Assembly (NCBI GenBank): GCA_021846145.1
Contig: JAJZCJ010000161.1
Location: forward strand, 1-7,505
Length of the DNA: 7,505 nucleotides
Origin: Bacillota bacterium
GTDB taxonomy: Bacteria; Bacillota; Bacilli; Alicyclobacillales; SLC66
Direction of reading: 5' to 3'
Positions within the stretch are counted from its first letter, which is position 1. Each line of letters opens with the position of its first letter. This document shows positions 1-6,531 of the stretch, piece after piece. The notes under the pieces are model-generated. The model saw nothing but the letters and a program-made list of their open reading frames with translations, searched no databases and had not been told where the DNA came from. The position numbers and the translations under genes are program-made.

Positions 1-81
1 CAAAATCTCTACAGTGCCGCGGCAAAGTTTATCAGCATCGTCGACTCCATGTTACAAACAGCTATCGATATGATCTCCTAA
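1..81 (+). CDS. flgK: Flagellar hook-associated protein 1, C-terminal end (partial)
   Basis: Only the last 26 codons are present; the gene begins before the window. The peptide starts QNLYSAAAKFISIVDSML and ends IDMIS before a TAA. It matches the C-terminal D0 helix of FlgK, where a Y-S-A-A-(A/R)-F-I-x-x-V-D-x-M-L pattern is typical. This helix packs with the N-terminal helix in the hook-filament junction, where FlgK joins hook and filament. flgL starts 28 bases downstream on the same strand, the usual flgK-flgL order, which supports the assignment. The sequence seen shows no defect. Confidence 0.88.
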   Translation, partial: QNLYSAAAKFISIVDSMLQTAIDMIS

Positions 82-109
82 CCGGAAGAATTAAGTGGGG
101 GAATACGCC

Positions 110-1042
110 ATGCGCGTCACACAAAATATGATGTCTCAACAGTTTCTATACAATCTCACCAATTTGAATACGACTATGCTCAATCAAGAAAATCAGATTT
201 CCACTGGCAAGACGCTCAATCTGCCCTCGGATAATCCGCTGGGCGTGAGTCAAGACATGCAAACGAGCACTCTCTTGAGTCAGTCTAATGGATACACGAG
301 CACGATTTCTCAAGGGATGTCTTGGATGCAAAACACCAATTCGGTAATGCAGGAAGTCTCCCAATCGTTACAATCCATCCAAACTGATGTCATGCAAGCA
401 CTGAATTCGCCAAATCAGAGTCAATCAGGATTACAAGCATTGTCAAGTTCCGTGCAAGAATACGCACAGCAAGTGTTTACATTACTTAACACGCAACAAG
501 GAGATCAGTATCTTTTTGGTGGCACATCGGGCAATGCCGCTCCTGTCACCACTACCGGTGGCAGTGGCGTGGGATACACCTTGACGAATGCACCGGGAGT
601 GACCGGATCAATACAGTATCAAGTAGCGCAAGGAGTGGAAATCAGCATCAATATCAATGCGTACAGTATTCTAGGTGCACCACTCAGTGGATCAAGCAGT
701 ACTGCGACGTTGCAATCTACGTTGCAACAGGTCAGTCAGGATATGGCATCAGGAACCTCCAGCAATCTGGAGAACGATTTACAAAACCTCACTGCTGCAA
801 TGGGTAACGTCACGAATCAAACGGCAGATTTAGGAGCGAGAATGCAACGCATGACCGCTATTCAGACGCAGATGTCTCAGTATACCACCACATTGACCAA
901 CGTGCAGGGAGACATTGTAGACGCGAATATGGCACAAGTGATTACCCAGTTTAATACGGATCAAATTTCGTATCAGGCTGCACTGCAAATGGGATCGCAA
1001 ATCTTATTGCCTACTCTCGTTAGTTACTTACCCAGCGGATAA
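110..1042 (+). CDS. flgL: Flagellar hook-associated protein 3 (hook-filament junction)
   Basis: A 310-residue protein of normal FlgL length. The N-terminus MRVTQNMMSQQFLYNL, followed at about residues 30-43 by ISTGKTLNLPSDNP, is the flagellin/FlgL D0-D1 signature (compare the usual S-x-G-K-x-x-x-x-P-S-D-D-P). The C-terminus has the matching D0 helix, with SYQAALQMGSQILLPTLVSYL near residues 285-307. Between them lies a variable, Ser/Thr/Gly-rich middle domain, as in this family. FlgL polymerises on FlgK at the distal end of the hook and seats the first flagellins; it is exported by the flagellar type III system and so has no signal peptide. ATG 110 is chosen because it opens the conserved N-terminus and has GGGGGAA (97-103) seven bases upstream. 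An in-frame GTG at 95 would overlap that site and add five unconserved residues. It appears intact and probably shares a transcript with flgK. Confidence 0.95.
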   Translation: MRVTQNMMSQQFLYNLTNLNTTMLNQENQISTGKTLNLPSDNPLGVSQDMQTSTLLSQSNGYTSTISQGMSWMQNTNSVMQEVSQSLQSIQTDVMQALNSPNQSQSGLQALSSSVQEYAQQVFTLLNTQQGDQYLFGGTSGNAAPVTTTGGSGVGYTLTNAPGVTGSIQYQVAQGVEISININAYSILGAPLSGSSSTATLQSTLQQVSQDMASGTSSNLENDLQNLTAAMGNVTNQTADLGARMQRMTAIQTQMSQYTTTLTNVQGDIVDANMAQVITQFNTDQISYQAALQMGSQILLPTLVSYLPSG

Positions 1043-1162
1043 CCGTATCGCCGATTCATTGCAATATGTCTACATACGTCTTCTGCAGGCTATTCTCTCT
1101 GTATCAATGTGAGGCGTCATTTGTCAGCGGGGAAATCATTTTAATTAGGTGGTGCATTCGGA

Positions 1163-2329
1163 ATGTCCATTAATGCCATGTCCAGTACGAGTTCTACTCC
1201 CAGTTTGCTGCAATCGTTGAACACCATGTTAAACAGCGGCACAGCCGTAACGATCACCGTGGATAGCACGAATGATACATTGCAAGGCCTAGAGTCTGCG
1301 ATTAACAATGATACTTCTACCACTGGCTTGTAAGCGGGGATTATCAATAATGGCTCGACGTATCAACTCTCCCTATCCTCAGACCAAACAGGAACGAATT
1401 ACGCCTTTTCGATAACAGGTTCGGCATCGAATCAATTTGGATTTCCCGCGTTGGCCAATGTATCAGCGACGAATGCGAGTCTGACGTTAGATAACATCCC
1501 CATTACCTCTCAGACCAACAGTTTTGTGAACGCGATACCCAATGTGGTGATTCAGGCAAATGCAATGGAGACGGGAACGATCAATCTGAGTCAGAATGCT
1601 TTTACGACCGTTAGTGCGGTTCAAAGTTGGAAGACGGCGTATAACAACATCATCGATTTGGTCAATCAAGACACCACTTATACCGCACCAACGACCAGTG
1701 CAAGTGGTACTAATGGCCCCCTTTTTAACGATTTTACCGCTACTACGCTACCGGAAAATTTAGTGAATGCGGTGATGCAAAATGTGACGAATGCCGCCCA
1801 GTTCAAGTTAACACCACTGGCCGACATCGGAATTGTCGTTGACCCTCAATCCGGGCATCTGGAATTTCAACCTACCAGCGGGCTTGGTGGCGCTTCTAAT
1901 GTTACGTTGCCAAGTGGGCAAGCCGTGTTTCAAAACGCTTACAACAATAACCCACTGGCGATTCAAAATGTATTTGGGGTGGTACAAAATAATGCGTTGT
2001 CTTCAGCCGTTCCTCAATCTGGCGTACTTGGTAACGTGACCAATTTACTTAATTCGTATTTGATTGGTTCTAATGGGCAGACATGACTTTTTACAGGAGA
2101 TTTGAATTCCATTGCACAGCAATAGAATCAAGTGCAAAGATACCTTACTCAAATCAACCAACAAATTTCCACCCAAGTCGTCAATTTCACGCAACAAATG
2201 AATAATTTAAATGCTGCCACGGCTCAATCCCAAGCACAATCCGCTCAATTAACATCACTTATCAATGGTAGTAATGCCGCATTATCTTCAAGTAATAGCA
2301 GCAGCAGTAGTAGTAGTAGTAGTAGATGA
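1163..2329 (+). pseudogene. fliD: Filament-cap protein FliD-like gene, broken by three in-frame stops and lacking its N-terminal domain
   Basis: One frame runs from ATG 1163 to TGA 2327-2329 (388 codons). It is interrupted by TAA 1331-1333, TGA 2084-2086 and TAG 2123-2125, with no change of frame between them. The stretch TVDSTNDTLQGLESAIN (about residues 33-49), followed after the first stop by AGIINNGSTYQLSLSS, has the pattern of the flagellin-IN/FliD repeat. FTTVSAVQSWKTAYNNII (near 1600-1660) resembles the FliD_C segment. After the TGA the tail, with heptad-like Gln/Asn-rich sequence (TQINQQISTQVVNFTQQM), resembles the C-terminal D0 coiled coil. The GLASGLD-type N-terminal motif of FliD_N is absent from the frame and was not seen in the 120 bases upstream. 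AGGTGG at 1147-1152 is a good ribosome site, so the truncated start may once have been used. FliD normally caps the growing filament and folds flagellin, so a strain with only this copy should assemble filaments poorly. A second, intact fliD elsewhere is plausible. Sequencing error is unlikely to create three separate substitutions. Confidence 0.8.
2297..2323 (+). repeat. Trinucleotide microsatellite (AGC)3(AGT)6 coding poly-serine
   Basis: Nine serine codons in tandem, three AGC then six AGT, form the tail of the fliD-like frame just before AGA TGA. The repeat unit is three bases, so slippage would change the number of serines without shifting the frame. Read one base later the AGT part gives GTA repeats, and two bases later it gives TAG stops. 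Confidence 0.9.
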
Positions 2330-2482
2330 GATCTTTGAATGACCGCCATTATCTTAACCACACTGGAGACAGGGCATGTTTATATTGATTGGTACAATGG
2401 GCAGAACCACTAGTGTTTGAATTAGAGATGGGGATGACAAAGCAGTGGGACAAATGTCACGTGATCATGAGGAGACGATCAA

Positions 2483-3628
2483 ATGGATCAATTACATTTT
2501 ATCGATATTGCCACGGTGCCTAAACTGGTTTTCGATCATCATGGAAAAAGGACAATTTTGGTGGACTTCCATTGTAATCTTACTGAACATCCGAACCATG
2601 TGTATGTTTATTTTTTGGTGCCATTACTGTCTGCATTATGGCAGAATAATTTCGAGGAATCTGCTTTTTCCTACGCTGACAAACTTTCTGAAATGGACAT
2701 TACGGTCATCATTGCCTCGCTGGTCAACTATTTGCTTACTACCTCAGGAAAAAACATTTCTATGTTAGAGATAGGTACTAAAATGGGCTACACTGCTCAC
2801 TTCGAAGCGCAAATTCTTAAGACGTTTTCCATGAGTAATAAGTTGTACTGTGCAGGCTCGTGGAGTCTTCCTTCCGAACTACCATCTGAGACAATATCTA
2901 AAAAACACGAAATGGCCTCGCATGATCAATTTCTTATCGCTATGAAAAAATTTAATGTTATGGAACAAATTATTACAATTTCCAATTATAATACTTATGA
3001 TTTAAAAGGACTGCAACCTCACTATTTTGACTGTATTTTTCTTAATGAAAAGGATGGAAATGCAGTTTATGATCTCGTAGAAATCATCATTCGGATTAAA
3101 CCCGGTGGTCTCTTAATTTGGCGAGGAGATGATGAAGTATTTACGCAGGGGATGATAGATGCACTCAGTGCATTGTTCGGCGATACCATTCAACGCCCTG
3201 TTGAATTGTCCGCGATTTGGACGAAGATTATTACATTAGAAGAAAGAAAACAGATTCTAGATCGATATTCGTTTGTTTTAGAAAGAACTACTGTTCAAAA
3301 GTTGATAAAAACGGGTGAAATCATAGAACGTGATTTACGAATGTTAGAGGGGTTAATCCCGACAATGCGCACCCGTCAAATAAAACCCATTGTTCAGCGT
3401 CTTGGTAAATCCATCTCATTTATTGAGACCGCCACCTGTAGTTTGCCCCATCTGATTAGTGAAATGAAGGTGATGGTGATTGAATTAAAGGAATTTTATG
3501 CGGAGTGCCTATTTTTTGAACACCGAGATTATCAAGAAATTACATATAACGATATAAAAGAACTGATCCGTATTACTAAAATGTGGATGATTTTGCTGAG
3601 TGATTACCAAACCACATTACGCTTGTGA
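2483..3628 (+). CDS. Class I SAM-dependent methyltransferase-like protein, possibly for flagellar or surface-glycan modification
   Basis: A 381-residue cytosolic protein without signal peptide or clear membrane segments. Residues 93-106 (SMLEIGTKMGYTAH) look like motif I of the Rossmann methyltransferase fold, the SAM-binding loop usually written (L/V)ExG-x-x-x-G. Residues 181-189 (YFDCIFLNE) fit the strand-4 motif (FDLIFIDG in Methyltransf_24 relatives). Residues 204-217 (RIKPGGLLIWRGDD) match the post-motif KPGG strand. The first 90 residues and the long helical C-terminal part (about 250-381) are not recognised. The acidic residue usual after motif I's second strand is not obvious, so catalytic activity is not assured. 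AGGAG at 2470-2474 lies eight bases before ATG 2483. The glycosyltransferase gene starts 19 bases downstream, so the two are probably co-transcribed. O- or N-methylation of a sugar or of flagellin is inferred from location only. Confidence 0.6.
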   Translation: MDQLHFIDIATVPKLVFDHHGKRTILVDFHCNLTEHPNHVYVYFLVPLLSALWQNNFEESAFSYADKLSEMDITVIIASLVNYLLTTSGKNISMLEIGTKMGYTAHFEAQILKTFSMSNKLYCAGSWSLPSELPSETISKKHEMASHDQFLIAMKKFNVMEQIITISNYNTYDLKGLQPHYFDCIFLNEKDGNAVYDLVEIIIRIKPGGLLIWRGDDEVFTQGMIDALSALFGDTIQRPVELSAIWTKIITLEERKQILDRYSFVLERTTVQKLIKTGEIIERDLRMLEGLIPTMRTRQIKPIVQRLGKSISFIETATCSLPHLISEMKVMVIELKEFYAECLFFEHRDYQEITYNDIKELIRITKMWMILLSDYQTTLRL

Positions 3629-3647
3629 TGAAGGGGATTTTGATGAC

Positions 3648-4883
3648 ATGAAAAAAAGAAAAACATTCTATCTCCTATCCCCACGGTTTCGAGATTCACA
3701 ATTTACAAAAGCTGAAGGAATTATTCCCTATGTCATGCAAAAACATCACGGGTATCAAGCGGTGTATGTGATGTATCAGCCGCTAATTGGCCACTTGGAG
3801 TTGTCATCTCTCAAGGCATATACGGAGAATGTGACCATTGACTATATCCAGCCATCCTTTTTATTTCGTGCAGAGGATAGTAGCGATAACGTGTATGCCA
3901 CCGTGATGCGTCACGTCGATGAATGTAGTCAAGATCTAGTCCATTACATCGAACGCAAAGCGCATCATATCGACGTGCTGTATCTGTCAGGGTTCTATGC
4001 ATACTACTATGATGCTGTCATCCGGTACAAAGAAATCAAGCCTAAAGGCAAGGTATACCTGAAACTGGATGCCAATTTGATGTGGATAAATAAAACCACT
4101 TTAGAAGAAAAGTTTATTGAATTCTTAAGCCGTTGTGATCTTATCACGAGTGAAACTCAGTTGGTGCGGTATATCAATCAAAAATGGCCGGTGCCCGTTC
4201 ATTACATCCCTAATGGATTTTATTCGTTTAGCACTCCATCAAGCGGGGGAGACAGGTTCTTCTCGTTTGAAGATAAAGAGGACATTATCCTGACGGTGGG
4301 GCGTTTGGGAACTTGGCAGAAGGCGACCGATGTTTTACTGGAGGCGTTTCGATTGGTCGTTCCTTATGTGTCAGAGAGTTGGAAATTAATTTTGGTTGGA
4401 AGCGTCGAGGAGGAATTTCAACCGTATCTTCGCACGTTTTTTGAGCATCATCCCGATTTAAAAGAACGCATTGTATTTACAGGATTTCTGTTGGACAAAG
4501 ACCGATTACGTGACTGGTATAAAAAGGCGAAAATTTTCGTACTCCCCTCAAGGTTAGAAGCATTAGCCAATGTATACTTAGAAGCGAAAGCACATGGTTG
4601 TTATCTAGTTCTATCGGATATTGAATCTAGTCGTGATGTGGCCTCGGACTTCCCTTCTATCTTCGATCCTGTTCCTGTCGGAACCGATCAACTTGGGATG
4701 TATGGTTCCTTTTTTCCAGTCGATGATACGCAAACAATGGCTGAACGACTGATTGAAGCATGTAATGATGAGGAGCGATTAAAATCAGTTTGTTATTCCA
4801 CACAGGAAGATGTGAAACGGCGGTTTGATTGGATCAAATTGTGCAAAAAAATCGATATATTGCTTTATATGTCAAACATATAA
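3648..4883 (+). CDS. GT4-family glycosyltransferase (GT-B fold)
   Basis: A 411-residue protein, a usual length for GT4 enzymes. The C-terminal half carries the family signatures: ILTVGRLGTWQKATDVLLEA (214-233), with the conserved Arg219 and Lys225 that contact the donor phosphates, and the EX7E motif in SRLEALANVYLEAKAHG (Glu304 and Glu312). PNGF at 188-191 fits the hinge before the donor-binding domain. The N-terminal acceptor domain is divergent and Tyr-rich (for example YAYYYDAV near 118-125). No signal peptide or membrane anchor is seen, so it acts in the cytosol, transferring a sugar from a nucleotide-activated donor; sugar and acceptor cannot be read from the sequence. AAGGGG at 3631-3636 precedes ATG 3648; an in-frame GTG at 3600 would overlap the upstream gene and lacks a ribosome site. 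Its location after flgL, fliD and a methyltransferase suggests flagellin or hook-protein glycosylation, but capsule or teichoic-acid work is possible. Confidence 0.85.
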   Translation: MKKRKTFYLLSPRFRDSQFTKAEGIIPYVMQKHHGYQAVYVMYQPLIGHLELSSLKAYTENVTIDYIQPSFLFRAEDSSDNVYATVMRHVDECSQDLVHYIERKAHHIDVLYLSGFYAYYYDAVIRYKEIKPKGKVYLKLDANLMWINKTTLEEKFIEFLSRCDLITSETQLVRYINQKWPVPVHYIPNGFYSFSTPSSGGDRFFSFEDKEDIILTVGRLGTWQKATDVLLEAFRLVVPYVSESWKLILVGSVEEEFQPYLRTFFEHHPDLKERIVFTGFLLDKDRLRDWYKKAKIFVLPSRLEALANVYLEAKAHGCYLVLSDIESSRDVASDFPSIFDPVPVGTDQLGMYGSFFPVDDTQTMAERLIEACNDEERLKSVCYSTQEDVKRRFDWIKLCKKIDILLYMSNI

Positions 4884-4884
4884 A

Positions 4885-5107
4885 GGGGCAGATGTTCTCG
4901 TTTGACGACGCGGTGTACAGGTTCCGGTAGTCGTGGATTCGCACTACGAAAAGTTCATCAACGAGCGCGCGTATGACACGCTCAAAGCGGCTTGCGTGTC
5001 CGTTGCGTTCGCACCGTACAGTGAAGTGCTGCACAGCAAGTCGGCGGTCAATGATGGTGATGGGATCAGCTAACTGGACGAACAGCGGGATGAAGTATAA
5101 TCACTAG
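4885..5107 (+). pseudogene. Fragment of a phospholipase D-like (HKD) protein, frameshifted
   Basis: Frame 1 reads GADVLV, a TGA at 4903-4905, then RRGVQVPVVVDSHYEKF and later SEVLHSKSAVND. This has the layout of a PLD/nuclease domain: a K/R-R-G-V-x-V-x-V-x-V-D strand, then the catalytic H-x-K-x(4)-D (His at 5032, Lys at 5038, Asp at 5053). The frame ends at TAA 5071-5073, but frame 2 carries on the family pattern from about 5051: VMGSANWTNSGMKYNH, matching the conserved G-S-x-N-(W/F)-T that follows HKD. It stops at TAG 5105-5107. So a small indel between about 5047 and 5062 broke the gene, and the N-terminal part with the other half of the domain is missing. PLD-family proteins include nucleases, cardiolipin synthases and mobile-element proteins; this fragment cannot tell which. 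It begins two bases after the glycosyltransferase stop, suggesting a recombination junction. Confidence 0.72.
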
Positions 5108-5135
5108 CTAAATATTGTAATTTATAGATAAGGAT

Positions 5136-5152
5136 AGGAGGACGAAACAATT
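5136..5152 (+). promoter_or_regulatory. Strong Shine-Dalgarno placed for an ATT start codon
   Basis: A perfect AGGAGG (5136-5141) lies eight bases before ATT at 5150-5152, which is in frame with the following membrane-protein gene. The first ATG (5162) is 20 bases from the site, too far for efficient use. The natural start may therefore be the rare codon ATT, or a former ATG/GTG start has mutated. Confidence 0.5.
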
Positions 5153-5161
5153 CGCATTACC

Positions 5162-5449
5162 ATGTGGGGTGTTATCAATGGACTGTTCCTGCTCCAGCAG
5201 GGCTACCTATTTGTCAAGGACTTGCGTCTTAAATTGTGGAAGTTGGCGGCGTTGTCATTCGTACTCACCATATTGTTCGCGGTTAATATCTTCGTCAATA
5301 ATTCGATTTCCAATATGATCACTATTGTGGGGATGATTGTGGTCGGCATTGCCTATGGCAACATGCAAAAACGGTATCAACAGCATCATCAGCCGTGGTG
5401 GGTGAGAAAATGGCAGGACAGGCTTGCTGACCGTCAATCGAAAAAGTGA
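5162..5449 (+). CDS. Small membrane protein of unknown function
   Basis: A 95-residue protein from ATG 5162, or 99 residues if translation begins at ATT 5150, which is better placed for the AGGAGG site. Two hydrophobic segments are clear: about residues 28-46 (LAALSFVLTILFAVNIFV) and 51-66 (MITIVGMIVVGIAYG). A weaker hydrophobic stretch covers residues 1-18. The tail (67-95) is basic and aromatic, with HHQPWW near 75-80, and probably lies in the cytosol. The family is not recognised. The stop is 16 bases before the next gene, so the two are probably one operon. A TATAAT at 5096-5101 sits upstream, but no convincing -35 element accompanies it. It may belong to the same acquired or decaying segment as the PLD fragment just before it. 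Confidence 0.6.
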   Translation: MWGVINGLFLLQQGYLFVKDLRLKLWKLAALSFVLTILFAVNIFVNNSISNMITIVGMIVVGIAYGNMQKRYQQHHQPWWVRKWQDRLADRQSKK

Positions 5450-5465
5450 GAAGGTGGCGAGATAA

Positions 5466-5798
5466 GTGGACATCAACGACGTAGCAACCTCCACCGCCAT
5501 GCGATACTTATACACGTTCGCCAACCTACTCGGCTTCTCCACAGCGGAAGACTTGCTCAGGCATAGCCGACTGGTGGTCGTGCCTAACATCGGCCTTGTA
5601 GGATACCTTGCTGATCTGACGAAGGGGAATTTTCCACGTTCCACGTATCGCGTCGCATTCTTCGATTACTACGCTGAGGAACACGTTCAACAGTTCGCAG
5701 ACAACGACGACGCCTTTGTGTGGCTGGCACAATCTTATAGCGAGTTTGGCGTGTGCCAGCCAGAAAATTGGCTTAATGCGGATCGCGAACAGGCATAA
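5466..5798 (+). CDS. Hypothetical protein, 110 residues, acidic and soluble
   Basis: Starts at GTG 5466 with AAGGTGG (5451-5457) eight bases upstream and ends at TAA 5796-5798. The protein (MDINDVATSTAMRYLYTF...) has no signal peptide; one moderately hydrophobic stretch around residues 35-50 (RLVVVPNIGLVGYLAD) looks like a buried strand-helix rather than a membrane segment. The second half is acidic and aromatic, with FFDYYAEEHVQQFADNDD at 65-82. A single Cys at 97 is seen. No family is recognised and no catalytic motif stands out. It follows the small membrane protein by 16 bases, so a shared transcript and perhaps a shared task are likely. A reverse-strand frame over the same bases has no ribosome site and looks like a shadow. 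Confidence 0.55.
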   Translation: MDINDVATSTAMRYLYTFANLLGFSTAEDLLRHSRLVVVPNIGLVGYLADLTKGNFPRSTYRVAFFDYYAEEHVQQFADNDDAFVWLAQSYSEFGVCQPENWLNADREQA

Positions 5799-5905
5799 GC
5801 GACGGCGTGACACGTGATAAAATTGGCGTGAAAATGGCGTAAATGGTGATGTGGCAAACGGGATCCTTACAGTAGCAGAGGAGATTGTGGTGAATGTGTG
5901 AATAT

Positions 5906-5934
5906 ACTCCGCACTGAAAACGGGAGTTTTCTAA
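5906..5934 (+). terminator. Possible intrinsic terminator
   Basis: ACTCC (5906-5910) can pair with GGAGT (5923-5927), followed by TTTTC. Alternatively GAAAAC (5916-5921) pairs with GTTTTC (5926-5931) around a GGGA loop. Both stems are short and the T run is only four bases, so this is a weak candidate. It is sensibly placed to end the transcript of the two small genes upstream. Confidence 0.3.
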
Positions 5935-6066
5935 TAAACTACCAACATATTACGATTAATAGACAGTTGCGACTATTCGATGGTAAAAAATCTTAATACT
6001 ATTACAATTACAAAAGGATCAGATCACCCTATGACAGAGTCTGTTATAAAAAAACATTTTTAGCGG

Positions 6067-6089
6067 TCATTACGAATGATGCGTAATGA
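6067..6089. repeat. Perfect 8-bp inverted repeat, possible operator
   Basis: TCATTACG (6067-6074) and CGTAATGA (6082-6089) are exact reverse complements with a seven-base spacer. The centre overlaps the place where the -35 of a sigma-D-like promoter would lie. A dimeric regulator site is possible; so is a small hairpin. No T run follows, so it is not a terminator. Confidence 0.5.
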
Positions 6090-6103
6090 TTCGTTGTCGA
6101 TAA
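6077..6103 (+). promoter_or_regulatory. Candidate sigma-D (motility sigma factor) promoter
   Basis: GTCGATAA at 6096-6103 matches seven of eight positions of the Bacillus sigma-D -10 (GCCGATAA). Fifteen bases upstream, the consensus spacing, lies TGAT (6077-6080), a poor match to TAAA. Transcription would start near 6110, just before the ribosome site (AAAGGAAA, 6112-6119) of the FliL-like gene, so the leader would be very short. Its role fits the downstream genes, but the weak -35 leaves it doubtful. Confidence 0.3.
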
Positions 6104-6126
6104 TTAATCAGAAAGGAAATTTTCTC

Positions 6127-6528
6127 ATGAAAAAAAAGGGGATCATCTTGGGGGTGTCCGTTGTGATAGCTGGACTCTTCGTAGGTGGTGTGGTCATGGC
6201 GGTATCACCCCAACGTCAAGTCGCCCTCACTCCCGCACAAACACAAGCTCTGCAGTATACTGTTCCACAGCTCACGACCAATACGAATAATGGACAAATT
6301 ATTCAGGTTACCTTGGTCTTGCAAACGCAGAGTCAGCAGGCGTTGACAACGGTCACTGATAGCCAAGCGCGCGTGAACAATGCGATCATTCACGCACTCA
6401 ACAATGTGTCGGGTACGATCATTGATCAGCTAGGCGGTACAGCGCTGTTAGCCAAACAGATTCAAACCGCGTTACAAGTCGTTGCGCCGATCAGTCGTGT
6501 GTACTTTTCACAGTTAATTATTCAATGA
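6127..6528 (+). CDS. FliL-like flagellar basal-body-associated protein
   Basis: A 133-residue single-pass protein, close to the usual FliL length. The N-terminus MKKKGIILGVSVVIAGLFVG with a hydrophobic span to about residue 26 is a membrane anchor. The rest lies outside: a strand-rich part (QIIQVTLVLQTQ, about 57-68), a long helix (VNNAIIHALNNVSG, 83-96) and the final strand RVYFSQLIIQ (124-133). This closely resembles the FliL ending (VYFTEFVVQ type) and its R-D-A-I-I-x-x-L helix. FliL surrounds the MotAB stator and tunes torque or stator stability. ATG 6127 is chosen for its AAAGGAAA site seven bases upstream and the anchor; ATG 6076 would add 17 unlikely residues. It lies outside a fliM/fliY context, so it may be a second copy. 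The frame stays open for 60 codons after the TGA, but the family's C-terminus is already complete. Confidence 0.7.
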   Translation: MKKKGIILGVSVVIAGLFVGGVVMAVSPQRQVALTPAQTQALQYTVPQLTTNTNNGQIIQVTLVLQTQSQQALTTVTDSQARVNNAIIHALNNVSGTIIDQLGGTALLAKQIQTALQVVAPISRVYFSQLIIQ

Positions 6529-6531
6529 TGT

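Larger units (their letters stand above)
5799..6126 (+). other. Long non-coding stretch between the small-gene pair and the motility genes
   Basis: No convincing gene is seen in these 328 bases. The first 60 bases repeat a GGCGTGA/GGCGTAA word three times around a CACGTG. A possible terminator lies at 5906-5934. From 5935 the sequence turns strongly A+T-rich, as expected of a promoter region. A ten-codon open frame (ATG 6031 to TAG 6061-6063) has AAAAGGA twelve bases upstream, but is too short to call. The end holds a perfect inverted repeat (6067-6089), a sigma-D-like -10 (6096-6103) and the ribosome site of the FliL-like gene. Confidence 0.6.

Noticed and set aside
1035..1042. GCGGATAA at the end of flgL, close to a sigma-D -10.
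   Set aside because: No TAAA-like -35 at the right distance, and it is explained by coding sequence and the stop codon.
2339..2413. Open frame of 24 codons (MTAIILTTLETGHVY...) after the fliD relic.
   Set aside because: Weak ribosome site, no family resemblance, and too short to support. fliS, usual after fliD, is not encoded here.
2445..2768. Open frame of 107 codons overlapping the methyltransferase-like gene.
   Set aside because: It is a second-frame reading of the same bases; the 2483-3628 frame has the ribosome site and recognisable motifs.
4834..5034. Reverse-strand frame over the glycosyltransferase end and PLD fragment.
   Set aside because: It crosses the end of one gene and a decayed one; the + strand reading has clear PLD motifs.
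5096..5101. Perfect TATAAT before the small membrane-protein gene.
   Set aside because: No fair -35 match at 16-18 bases, and it lies inside the coding frame of the PLD fragment (Tyr-Asn codons).
5255..5644. Reverse-strand open frame of 129 codons across the two small genes.
   Set aside because: It overlaps two + strand genes that have ribosome sites, shows no ribosome site of its own, and its peptide looks like an antisense reading.
5764..5827. Nine-base direct repeat AAAATTGGC (5764-5772 and 5819-5827) and GGCGTGA words, as possible iterons.
   Set aside because: Few and irregularly spaced copies, one of them inside a gene, and no replication gene nearby.
5957..5983. TAAT, 15 bases, TTCGATGG as a second sigma-D-like promoter.
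   Set aside because: Only the CGAT core of the -10 matches; the element at 6096-6103 is better.
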